A stretch of 64,000 nt of DNA from an uncultured Clostridia bacterium (GTDB lineage: Bacteria > Bacillota > Clostridia > Christensenellales > Borkfalkiaceae), in contig CANQJF010000003.1 in assembly GCA_947624225.1 (NCBI GenBank), forward strand, positions 1 through 64,000, written 5' to 3'. This document shows, one piece after another, positions 36,238 through 45,057 of the stretch (position 1 is the first letter of the stretch; each line of letters opens with the position of its first letter). The position numbers were made by a program, and so were the translations under genes. A model generated the notes under the pieces. The model did no database searches, was not told where the DNA came from, and was given only the letters and a program-made list of their open reading frames with translations.

Positions 36238-38091
36238 TTATTCGTTGACATTGACGGAAGTCATCCTGCGCCAACGCCATTCGCACTGGTCGTAATCCTG
36301 CTCGAACTCCTCTCCATGGCCCATGAAGTCGAGCAATTTTTCTTCGAGCTCCGGAACGGTGGGCGCCCGCCCTGCGAGGAAGTCGTCGAGTTTTTCGACG
36401 GCCACGAGGATGCGCTGTTTTAAGGCGCCGATGCGGATGTCCTGCACATCCAATCCGTTGGGCCTGTTCTCGGCATTCCACTGTGCGCGGAAAGCGCGGT
36501 AGAACTGCTCGATGCGCGCGGGAAGCTGCCTCAGTTCCGTGAGGAGGCGGGCGAGCCGCTCCCTGTCGCCGTCCGCATAGGCAGCCCTAAGCCGGATGCC
36601 GAGATCGGCTTTCACGGCAAGCACGCGAGCGAGTTCGAGCTGCGTCCGGAAGAGGTAAGCAAATCTGCCTGCACGCTTCTCCGCACGGCGGAGGGCATAG
36701 GCATGTCTGAGGTAGAGGGCTCCGAGGCCCTCATACACAGTGGTATCGAGCGTGCCGAGGAGAACGTCGTTGAACAGCAAAAATTTATTGGCGCTGTTCT
36801 TCTCCTCGACATCGGTGCTCTCGCTGACGCGGTTGCAGAGGTCGATGGTCATGAAATCTTCAAAGGGCATGCCGGAGAGCGTCTCAAAGCTCTTCTCGAA
36901 GTCCCCGTCGATCTCAAACATCCCGTAATTCATGCGGGCACAGTGCAGGAGAGCGGGAAGCGTTGCGAACGGCGAGCATTCGCCGCCGTTGTCTCCCCAG
37001 CCCGTGACGATATAGCGCGGGATACCCTCCCGGATGCAGGCACGCGCCGAGGCGGCGTTGGATGCAAAGGAATAGCGGTTGTCGGGCGTGTAGCCCAACC
37101 ACTTCCACGCGCCTGCTGCAAAGCCGAGGGGGTTGTGGAACGCGCGGTGCTTTTGGATCATGGCCGCATAGTGCTCCTCGGAGACGTGGTAATAATCCCA
37201 ATAGATGAGCTCCACAGTGAGGGGAACGCGGCGCGCGATCTCCTCCGCGATATCCTCTCCGTATTGCGCGCCCCACATCTGCGAGAAAAACATATCTGAC
37301 CACATCATGGGCCTCAGGCCGTATTTCTCGCACAGCGCGAGCACGCGTTCGAGGTGCGCGTTCATGATGTCAAAGCGGGGCTTGTAGCCGTTCTTGTCGA
37401 GGTATTTGCCCCGCCCCAACATGTACGCTTCATCCATTCCCAAGTGCACGGAACGCGTCTTGAAGTATTCGGACACCGTCTTTAAGAGCGCATCGAGGAA
37501 CTCATAGGTGCGCTCCTCGCCCGCCATCAGAATATCGGCCGTATCGAAAAATCCGTCCATGGCGTAATGGCGGGTCAGCGTGTTGAAGTGCGCGAGCGTC
37601 TGGATATAGGGCACGAGCTCGATGCCATAGGCGTCGCACACCGCCTCCATGCGCGCGATGTCCTCCCTTGTGTAGGGGTTGCGCAAGTATCCGAAATAGG
37701 GATAGCCGGGGAGGACGAAAGTATCCTCCATGTAGAGGCCGAGGGAATCATAGCCCATCACGGCGAGGTGGCGCACGAGCTCCTCCACCGTTTCACACTT
37801 TGCGACCGCGTTGCGGGAGCAATCGAGCATATAGGTAAGGTTGCGGAAAGCAGCCCTGCGGGAGAAAGCATATTCTCCCCCGGCATACTCATCCGCCACC
37901 GTCTTTAAGGCGAGAAAGATCTGCACGCGCTTTTGGTAACAGACGGTGAGCACGCCGTCCGCCACGCGCGCGGAAAACTCTGCCGACGGAACGAGCACCG
38001 TCTCGATGCCCCTCTCGTCCACCTCGATGCCGAACTGCGCAAGCGCTCTCGCGGCTGTGGCAACACCTTCATCGGAAATATTAAAACGCAT
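36238..38091 (-). CDS. GH20 family beta-N-acetylhexosaminidase-like protein
   Basis: LGLYMEDTFVLPGYPYFGYLRNPYTREDIARMEAVCDAYGIELVPYIQTLAHF...RSVHLGMDEAYMLGRGKY. Confidence 0.85.
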   Translation of the reverse strand: MRFNISDEGVATAARALAQFGIEVDERGIETVLVPSAEFSARVADGVLTVCYQKRVQIFLALKTVADEYAGGEYAFSRRAAFRNLTYMLDCSRNAVAKCETVEELVRHLAVMGYDSLGLYMEDTFVLPGYPYFGYLRNPYTREDIARMEAVCDAYGIELVPYIQTLAHFNTLTRHYAMDGFFDTADILMAGEERTYEFLDALLKTVSEYFKTRSVHLGMDEAYMLGRGKYLDKNGYKPRFDIMNAHLERVLALCEKYGLRPMMWSDMFFSQMWGAQYGEDIAEEIARRVPLTVELIYWDYYHVSEEHYAAMIQKHRAFHNPLGFAAGAWKWLGYTPDNRYSFASNAASARACIREGIPRYIVTGWGDNGGECSPFATLPALLHCARMNYGMFEIDGDFEKSFETLSGMPFEDFMTIDLCNRVSESTDVEEKNSANKFLLFNDVLLGTLDTTVYEGLGALYLRHAYALRRAEKRAGRFAYLFRTQLELARVLAVKADLGIRLRAAYADGDRERLARLLTELRQLPARIEQFYRAFRAQWNAENRPNGLDVQDIRIGALKQRILVAVEKLDDFLAGRAPTVPELEEKLLDFMGHGEEFEQDYDQCEWRWRRMTSVNVNE

Positions 38092-38196
38092 AGTTCCTCC
38101 TTGATTCCTGTCTTTTTTTCTTGATGGGATGTGAAACCTCCAAGCCGTTCGGCGGAGGGGCTGCCCGAGGGGGCAACCATGCCCGGGGGGCCGGGG

Positions 38197-39042
38197 TCAG
38201 ATCCGCTCGGAGATGGCGCCATAGACGCCCGCAAGCGAACCGCGGCGGGCGAGCACGACGTCCTCCGCTCCCCCGATGACTTCCTCCATGACGGAGACGG
38301 ACTTGGCAACGCCGCCGCCCAAAATGATGTATTCCGGAGCGAGCACGGTGCGCACGTTCTCCAAGAGAATGCCGAGATGATCCTGAAAGCGGGCAACGAC
38401 GTCCACGGCCTCCGTCTCGCCCGAAGCCGCCCGGTCGAAGAGCTGTTTGCAGTCCACCAACCCGAGCATGCGCTTTTGGCCCTGTTTTATGAGGGCCGTC
38501 GCGGAGAGATACACCTCCGCACAGCCGCGCTTGCCGCAATTACAGCGGATCCCGTGCGGCACGAGGATGGTGTGTCCCCAGCGCGCGGCGCCGAAATTCT
38601 TTCCCCGCAAGATCTCGCCGTTCACGAGGCTCGCACCGCCCACTCCCGTTCCGAATGTCAGCATGGTCACATTCTTCGCTTCGGGGTAAAAGGCAAGTTC
38701 GCCTTTGAGGGCCGCAACCGCGTCATTGTCGACGAGAACGCGGACATGGTACCGCCGTTCGAGCTCTCCTCGGATATTTGCACCCGTCCAGCCGATGAGG
38801 TTGTCGGTTGCGTGGACACAGATCCCGCGCACGGGATCGATATCCCCCGCCGACGAAACGCCGATGAGGCCGACATCCTCTTTCCAGAGTTTATCCACCG
38901 CGCAATAGATCGCCTGAAAAATGGGCATTCTCCCCGCGCGCGCGGGCGTGGGGATGGAAAATTCATCTTCGAGCTCTCCCTCCTCGCCAAAACGGGCGGC
39001 CTTGATCGCCGTCCCTCCCAAATCGATCCCGATTTTCTTCAT
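38197..39042 (-). CDS. ROK family sugar kinase
   Basis: MKKIGIDLGGTAIKAA, LTFGTGVGGA, CNCGKRGCAE Zn motif. Confidence 0.93.
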   Translation of the reverse strand: MKKIGIDLGGTAIKAARFGEEGELEDEFSIPTPARAGRMPIFQAIYCAVDKLWKEDVGLIGVSSAGDIDPVRGICVHATDNLIGWTGANIRGELERRYHVRVLVDNDAVAALKGELAFYPEAKNVTMLTFGTGVGGASLVNGEILRGKNFGAARWGHTILVPHGIRCNCGKRGCAEVYLSATALIKQGQKRMLGLVDCKQLFDRAASGETEAVDVVARFQDHLGILLENVRTVLAPEYIILGGGVAKSVSVMEEVIGGAEDVVLARRGSLAGVYGAISERI

Positions 39043-40538
39043 TCTTTCACCTTTAAGCGTAAATCTATTTCAAACATTCTTCGCCACGGCATCTCCACGG
39101 CGACCTCCTCCACGAGCGCTGAAAGGGAGGGAAAGTGTTCCGCCATATACGAGACAATGCCCTCGCGAACAAGCGCGGCGACCTTTCCATTCTTTCCGTC
39201 CGCGTGGAAGTAATCCAGCCCCAAGGCGGGAAGTTTGTTTTTGGTCACGTCACCGCGGACATGCCCCATGTAGGCGTGGTCCTCATAATAGCGGTGCAGG
39301 AGGAATTGCTTTCTCCCCCTTTCGTCGCGGCCGATGAGATACAGAACGGCCATGCAGACGGCCGTCCCTAACGTGTTGGAGGAGGTATTCCAGCCCGCAT
39401 AGGCATGCAACTTCATGAGCAGCCCCTCCCCATCCAAAATGCGAAGAAGCTCCCCGTCGCTGCCGTTGCACGCCGCAACGTCTCCCACCGCCACGATCTT
39501 TTGCATGCCGAGCGCATAGCGGAGGTAGGCGACGAATTCGGCGAGATTGCGCTCAACGTCATAGGCCATCGCATATCTGCCGTCGGAGGCGTCGAACATC
39601 CCCGAGCCCATGTTGACCGAGAGCACGATGTCCGCCTCGGGGAGGGAATAGACCTGCTGCCCGTGCACGGCCAGGATGTGATATTTCACCGTCTCGCCGA
39701 GCGGCCTATCTTCAAACCACGGCACCACGCTCTCCGCCTTGGTGGACGCATAGTGCACGTAAATCTTGGGGGTGAGACCGTTGTATTCGGCCACCGCGCG
39801 CCCCAAGAGAATGAGGCCGGTGTCGTCCGCCGAGGGATACATGGCCGTTTTCATGTGCAGGACATTGTCCTTTAAAAAGGTCCGCACGGTCATCTGGTCC
39901 ATGGATGTGAAGCCATAGACGGCGGCATCGTCTTGCGGGACGATGAAGAAGTCGGCCGTCCCGTCGCGGATCATTTCGAGGTCGTGGAGCAGAACGGCGA
40001 GGTTCTTTTCCCGCCTCCCGAGGTAGTCCCCGATGACAGCCTCCGTCCTCTGCTTTACGCGCTCGAAGTCCTCCCGTTCCTCCTCTGTCAGGATGCCGAG
40101 CCGCTTTTTGTGCGTGTAGCGGCCGAAGAGATGCAGCTCCCGTCCGCAATCGTCGTAATAATCGGGCTCCTCGTCGGAGAGCGAATAGTCGGGACAGCGC
40201 ATGATGAGCTGGAAGAGATACAGCTTCATCGCGGGATTGCGCTTGCGCAACTCTTTCACCGTGTCTGCCCGTGCAATGAGCTCCTCCAAGGGAAGTTCGT
40301 GCAGGCGCGAGGGGACGATCCCGCCATAGATGAGCGTGTCGAGGGAGAGGATGCACGCATCCGCCTCAGACACATTCTCGCATAACCATGTCCGAAGTTG
40401 GGCCGTATCTGCGGGCGTTTTCTTGTCCCCCATCAGCTCTTTCGGGGGCATGATGAGCTCATAGTTTGCCCGCGGCATCATTTGAGGATAATTGAAATTG
40501 CAGGGCCGCTCGTCGAGCGGAAGCATGACGATCTTCAC
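39039..40538 (-). CDS. DUF4127 family protein (copy 2)
   Basis: MKIVMLPLDERPCNFNYPQMM...LSLDTLIYGGIVPSRLH...PQDDAAVYGFTSMDQ...GWNTSSNTLGT; ATGA overlap with the ROK gene. Confidence 0.85.
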   Translation of the reverse strand: MKIVMLPLDERPCNFNYPQMMPRANYELIMPPKELMGDKKTPADTAQLRTWLCENVSEADACILSLDTLIYGGIVPSRLHELPLEELIARADTVKELRKRNPAMKLYLFQLIMRCPDYSLSDEEPDYYDDCGRELHLFGRYTHKKRLGILTEEEREDFERVKQRTEAVIGDYLGRREKNLAVLLHDLEMIRDGTADFFIVPQDDAAVYGFTSMDQMTVRTFLKDNVLHMKTAMYPSADDTGLILLGRAVAEYNGLTPKIYVHYASTKAESVVPWFEDRPLGETVKYHILAVHGQQVYSLPEADIVLSVNMGSGMFDASDGRYAMAYDVERNLAEFVAYLRYALGMQKIVAVGDVAACNGSDGELLRILDGEGLLMKLHAYAGWNTSSNTLGTAVCMAVLYLIGRDERGRKQFLLHRYYEDHAYMGHVRGDVTKNKLPALGLDYFHADGKNGKVAALVREGIVSYMAEHFPSLSALVEEVAVEMPWRRMFEIDLRLKVKE

Positions 40539-41635
40539 GGCTTCATCCTCCCGAGGCGGCGCAATTCGCGTTCATAGGCGTCTGTGAGCGCGCGCATGCC
40601 CACATCGTCGGGATGAACGCCGTCACAGGTGTATTCGGTAAAATTGCCCTTGAAGAGCTTGAAGCCGTCGGCAAATGTCACGAGACGGCCCCTCTTTCTG
40701 TACGTTTTCGCGAGCTCGCGGAGGAACGCGCGGTAGTAATCGGCCATACGGGCGCGGTAGTCGTCATAGAGGTCGAGCGCGAACGGAACGCGCGAAAACA
40801 GCACCACGGGCACATCCCGGTGTGCAAAAAAGGCGTCGAGGAAGGGCTCGGCATTGTCGCGGAGGCGCTCGTCGCACCCCGCATTGGGCTCGACGTCGAC
40901 GATGAGCGCATCGAGGCCGTGCGCGCCGAGGATGTCCCCCACGTCGGGCTCCATCATGGCGCTTCCCGAAAATCCGAAGTTGTATACCTCGCAACCGAGG
41001 CGGCGGGAGAGGAGGTTGGTGGGCGCAAGTCCGGGGCGGGAGGCGCCGCAACCGTGCACGATGCTCGTGCCGTAAACGCCGATGCGCGCGGAACAGGCAA
41101 AGCCCGCGGGGCGGACTTCGGCGCCCTCATCGAGGCCGATCTCCAACTTCTTTACGGCGATGTAGAGGGGGAGGTTTAAGATGTAGCGACGCATTTTGCG
41201 GGGGGCATGTACGAAATGAGAGAGCGGAACTTCATAATAGGAGGCGTCCAAATCATACCGCGCGACCTCGTGGAGGGCGTAGCCGCCCACCCGTTCGTCA
41301 TAGACATAGAGGTCGACGCCGCACTGCCCCGTCTCCGTCATGTTGGTCATGTTGAACTTGCCGTCGAGCGTCACGCGCACGCGGATGTCCGAGGCGTCCG
41401 TCTCGAACTTCACCTGAATGCCCGAGGAGTGCTCGGCACACCACGCCTCCCCGTCGTTGAAAGCACGGATGCGTGCCCGCTGTGCCGCCGTGAGACGGTG
41501 CCACCCCTCCTCTTCGAGGGCGTCGGAACCAAAGCGCGCGAATTCGGGCCCCTTCGCATCGCGCCAGACAAGGGGACGGTCCCCGCCCCCTTGCTGTTGC
41601 ATGTTCGTATCGAAATCAAAGATGTTCTTCGTCAT
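40535..41635 (-). CDS. SGNH/GDSL-type hydrolase (carbohydrate esterase-like)
   Basis: ARIGVYGTSIVHG, NFGFSGSAMMEPDVG, CDGVHPDDVG blocks. Confidence 0.82.
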   Translation of the reverse strand: MTKNIFDFDTNMQQQGGGDRPLVWRDAKGPEFARFGSDALEEEGWHRLTAAQRARIRAFNDGEAWCAEHSSGIQVKFETDASDIRVRVTLDGKFNMTNMTETGQCGVDLYVYDERVGGYALHEVARYDLDASYYEVPLSHFVHAPRKMRRYILNLPLYIAVKKLEIGLDEGAEVRPAGFACSARIGVYGTSIVHGCGASRPGLAPTNLLSRRLGCEVYNFGFSGSAMMEPDVGDILGAHGLDALIVDVEPNAGCDERLRDNAEPFLDAFFAHRDVPVVLFSRVPFALDLYDDYRARMADYYRAFLRELAKTYRKRGRLVTFADGFKLFKGNFTEYTCDGVHPDDVGMRALTDAYERELRRLGRMKP

Positions 41636-41651
41636 ATGCGGGCCCCGTCTC

Positions 41652-43091
41652 TCAGCGCTTGACGACGAGGATGGAATTCACCACGGAGCGGGTGCTCATG
41701 AGCCCGGTGCCTGCGGTATCCGAGGAGCGGATGATGACGTGCCCCTCCGTCTCCTTTTCCCCGCGCGCGACGAGCTGGGTGGAGCCGCCGCCATCGAAGT
41801 TGGCCGCTTCGTTGCAGCCATAGAAATAGATGAACTCGGCGAGCTCGGGCAGGTTCATGCCGTGAGGATCGTTTTTCGCCGCGGGCTTATCCTTTCTCCC
41901 CGGTTGGTTGGTCCCATAATACATCGACTCCACGGCGAAGATGACGACGGTGTGGTCGTCTTTGAGTCCGACGGCCGAGCGGGGAACATCGGGGCTCTGT
42001 GCGCCGTTGGAGTTCTCCTTGGTGACGGTGGGAGCGATTGCCCCGCCGGTCACGAGCGCCTGACGGCAGCCGAGGATGGTCTGATAGCCGTTCCATGTCC
42101 CGTCGGGAGAGGCGACATTGAAAGAGAGGTTTTCGCCCTCTCTCAGGGAGGAGAGGTAGGTGGTGCAGGCCCCGGAGCCCGAGGCCGCCAAATATTTATA
42201 GCCCTGTTCGAGGGTGGATTCCGCCGTGATCGGGATGACTTCGAGCACTTCGACGGCAGACATGCCCTTCGCCGTGCTCACCTTTACGGCGCATCCGCTC
42301 GTCATCTTCACATTACTGCCCGCCGTAAAGAGGGCGAGATGATCGTCGGCCACCGCGCTGTCGAGGCTCACCGGGTGCCCGCTCACTTCATAGCTCAGCG
42401 TGCTCTTGACAAACTGCTGCTTGACGGCGGGATCGGTGGGATCTCCGTCCACCTTGACGATGGGTGCGATCTGCGCCTTTTTGCCCTTTACGCCGAACAG
42501 CATGGGCGCCGAGGCAGGCACATCGGAGGAAGTCTGCTTGTAGTCATAATTCCGATTATCATTGTGCCCCGCCTTGATGATGTAGCCATCTTTGACAAAG
42601 GCGTTGACGCACACCCCGGTCGAAGAACCCGGGTCAAAGAAGTCGGCATTCAGCGAGGTGTAGACATGCCCATTCGTAAATGCCTCCCAATCCAGCGCCA
42701 TCTGATAGGGCGCCGCATGGGAAAAATCGGCGCCGACGGTTTTGTTGCCCTGAGTCCCCGCGATGATATTCGCCTTGTTGAGGTCCACCTCGACGGCCCA
42801 CACGACGGAGGTGTCCCCGTTTGTTTTTACGGCCGTGTTCTTGACGAGGTGCACACCCGCGCCGAGCTCGGTGACCTCGCTTTTCACTTCTTTCCCGAAC
42901 TTCGTCGGTGCAAAATCGCTGCGGTATTGCACTGAGAAAGGCTCGGGTTGGGGATTTTGGTCCTCGGGCGTTGTGGCGGGCGGATCCTCCTTATCCGGCA
43001 CGGACGACGTATCCAGCGGCCCGCACGCCGCGAAGAGGAACAAAAGCGTCAAAATACAGCTGATTACGGCAAACAATTTTCTCTTGGTCAT
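41652..43091 (-). CDS. phosphodiester glycosidase (NAGPA domain) lipoprotein
   Basis: CILTLLFLFAACGP lipobox; GMNLPELAEFIYFYGCNEAANFDGGGSTQLVARG. Confidence 0.85.
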   Translation of the reverse strand: MTKRKLFAVISCILTLLFLFAACGPLDTSSVPDKEDPPATTPEDQNPQPEPFSVQYRSDFAPTKFGKEVKSEVTELGAGVHLVKNTAVKTNGDTSVVWAVEVDLNKANIIAGTQGNKTVGADFSHAAPYQMALDWEAFTNGHVYTSLNADFFDPGSSTGVCVNAFVKDGYIIKAGHNDNRNYDYKQTSSDVPASAPMLFGVKGKKAQIAPIVKVDGDPTDPAVKQQFVKSTLSYEVSGHPVSLDSAVADDHLALFTAGSNVKMTSGCAVKVSTAKGMSAVEVLEVIPITAESTLEQGYKYLAASGSGACTTYLSSLREGENLSFNVASPDGTWNGYQTILGCRQALVTGGAIAPTVTKENSNGAQSPDVPRSAVGLKDDHTVVIFAVESMYYGTNQPGRKDKPAAKNDPHGMNLPELAEFIYFYGCNEAANFDGGGSTQLVARGEKETEGHVIIRSSDTAGTGLMSTRSVVNSILVVKR

Positions 43092-43133
43092 ATCTCGTCT
43101 CCAATGTTATCCGAAGAATATATCTTCCTCTGC

Positions 43134-43162
43134 ATTGTAAAACCATTTTATTATTTTGTCAA
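43134..43162 (-). promoter_or_regulatory. sigmaA promoter TTGACA-N17-TACAAT upstream of unit A
   Basis: -35 43157-43162, -10 43134-43139; upstream block resembles the unit B promoter. Confidence 0.85.
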
Positions 43163-43306
43163 TGGATTTGAAAAAAATTTTCTTCGCTTTTGAGGAAATT
43201 CTTTTCGAAAATCCCCGAAAACCGAAGAAAATTCGTTCAATGTGGAAATTATTTTCATTTTGGAGCGAGGTTGGGACTTATCTTCCGCTTGCAGCGAGGT
43301 TCAGGC

Positions 43307-44476
43307 TTATTTTGCGGCGCGGTATTCCTCCATGAGTGCCGCAAAAGCGGGCAGGCTCCGCTCGATGACGCTCCGCTCGACGCAGTATGAGATGCGCACA
43401 TAGCCCTCCACGCCGAAAGTGTGGGAGGGAACGAGCAGAAGTTCGTGGCGCTTTGCGCGCTCCGAAAAGGCCGCGGAGTCGGGTTCAAGCGCCCTCACAA
43501 AGAGATAGAAAGCACCCTCGGGGACGATGCAGGTGTACCCCATGTCCGAAAGAGAGGTGTAGAGAAGATCCCGATTGGCGCGGTAGACTTCAAGCCCGGC
43601 GCACTGCCCGAGGGAGCCTGTCACCGCCCGTTGGAAGAGTGCGGGCGCACAGACATAGCCATGCCTCCTGCCCGCCCCGCAGACGGCCTCGAACAGCCGC
43701 GCCGCCTCACGGCATTTGGGCGAGACGGCGATGTAGCCGATGCGCTCCCCCGCCAGCGAGAGCGACTTGGAAAAGGAATACAGCACGACGGTGTGGTCGT
43801 AGACCCGCATGGGATAAACGGGTGCCGCGCCATAGGTGAGCTCGCGGTAGGGTTCGTCCGCAAGCAGCAGAACAGGCCCTTGCGGGCGGTCTGCAAACTG
43901 TGCGAGCATGTTCCCGAGCGCGAACATCTCCTCTTCGGAATAGACCGCCCCGGTGGGATTGTTGGGAGAATTGATGAGCACGGCGCGCGTCCTTTCCGTG
44001 ATGGCGCACCGGATGGCGTCGACGTCGAGATGAAATTTTTCATCGGTGGGAACGGGAACGAGCACGCCGCCCGCTTCTTCGAGGAACACGGCATATTCGG
44101 GAAAGTAGGGCGCGGGCACGATGACCTCCTCCCCCGGCTCGATCACGGCGGTGAGCGCGATGACGATGGAAGCCGAGGCGCCGCACGTCATGTAGACGAG
44201 ATCCTCGGACATGGGTACCCCGAATGACGTCTGAATATAGTCGGAGACGGCCTTGCGGACGGCGGGGAGACCGGGTGCGGACGTGTAGCCGTGGCCGCCC
44301 GTATCCGTCCGTATGAACGCCTCCACCTCCCGCGGAGAGGGCACGGAGGGATTCCCGATGGAAAAATCAAAGACGTTTTCCCCGCCGATCTCTGCCTTGC
44401 GGCGGTTGCCGTATTCGAACAGTTCCCGGATGACAGACCTCTCTGCCCCCCGCTTGACCATGATATCGTTATACAT
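43307..44476 (-). CDS. pyridoxal-phosphate aminotransferase (class I/II, AspB-like)
   Basis: FDFSIGNPSVPSPREV, INSPNNPTGAVYSEEE, LYSFSKSLSLAGERIGYIAVSP. Confidence 0.92.
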   Translation of the reverse strand: MYNDIMVKRGAERSVIRELFEYGNRRKAEIGGENVFDFSIGNPSVPSPREVEAFIRTDTGGHGYTSAPGLPAVRKAVSDYIQTSFGVPMSEDLVYMTCGASASIVIALTAVIEPGEEVIVPAPYFPEYAVFLEEAGGVLVPVPTDEKFHLDVDAIRCAITERTRAVLINSPNNPTGAVYSEEEMFALGNMLAQFADRPQGPVLLLADEPYRELTYGAAPVYPMRVYDHTVVLYSFSKSLSLAGERIGYIAVSPKCREAARLFEAVCGAGRRHGYVCAPALFQRAVTGSLGQCAGLEVYRANRDLLYTSLSDMGYTCIVPEGAFYLFVRALEPDSAAFSERAKRHELLLVPSHTFGVEGYVRISYCVERSVIERSLPAFAALMEEYRAAK

Positions 44477-44583
44477 AGAACACCTCGGAAAAAATCTAAG
44501 AAACCAACGCTGCATTTTCGTCCGCGCGTGGCTTCTATTGCGGACTAAACGCGACACGAGGAGCGTTAGCGACGATGTAGCCG

Positions 44584-44654
44584 TTGTCATTTCGAGCCGC
44601 AAGAGTTTGATTTTCAACGAACTGCCCATCCGCGAGAAATCTTACTTCGACCAA
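44584..44654. repeat. intergenic repeat family R2, copy A
   Basis: TTGTCATTTCGAGCCGCAAGAGTTTGATTTTCAACGAACTGCCCATCCGCGAGAAATCTTACTTCGACCAAG; closely matches 51060-51130. Confidence 0.85.
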
Positions 44655-44806
44655 GCGTGGCAGAACTCTCGCCTTCCCCCTTGGGGAGTCCCCCTCCCAT
44701 GGAGGGGGCAGATTCCTTGTCGCCCCTGTAAGGGGAGATGTCACGAGCCCTGCGAGTGACAGAGGGGTTTCAACCTCACAATTCGAAATGCTGAGGAAAC
44801 CCTTTC

Positions 44807-44945
44807 GGCGCACAAGGACAGTGCGCCACTGTCTCACGCGGGTAGAGCCCCGCGTTCGGTCACCGTTCGCGCGGCAAATGCGCTCACTCACCGCAAAACG
44901 CCGCCCACAGCACACTGTGCTGGTGTGCGAGAAGTGCGTTTTGCG
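44807..44945. other. multi-stem structured element inside a repeat-rich intergenic region
   Basis: GGCGCAC/GTGCGCC (44807-44827), ACGCGGG/CCCGCGT (44836-44855), CGCAAAACGC...CAGCACA-C-TGTGCTG...GCGTTTTGCG (44892-44945). Confidence 0.6.
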
Positions 44946-44992
44946 ACCTTTCAGGGACAGCAAGATCCCGACCATGCCTCTTCGACACACCG

Positions 44993-45043
44993 TCACCTCA
45001 TCCGTCACGGCTTTGCCGTGACACCTTCCCCAAAGGGGAAGGT
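44993..45043. repeat. intergenic repeat family R3, copy A
   Basis: CACCTCATCCGTC...CACCTTCCCCAAAGGGGAAGG; matches 48040-48087. Confidence 0.75.
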
Positions 45044-45057
45044 AAGCCTTGCCCGGA

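Noticed and set aside
43250-43320. Short direct repeat (AGCGAGGTT...CTTAT.TT) at the 3' end of the aminotransferase gene
   Set aside because: Only ~20 bp, two imperfect copies; could be a small local duplication without function.
44535-45008. 157-aa minus-strand ORF and 77-aa plus-strand ORF in the repeat region
   Set aside because: They run through repeat elements and hairpins on both strands; R2-derived peptide VRFLAD(G/E)(Q/R)FVE recurs at the other copy, typical of spurious ORFs in repeats.
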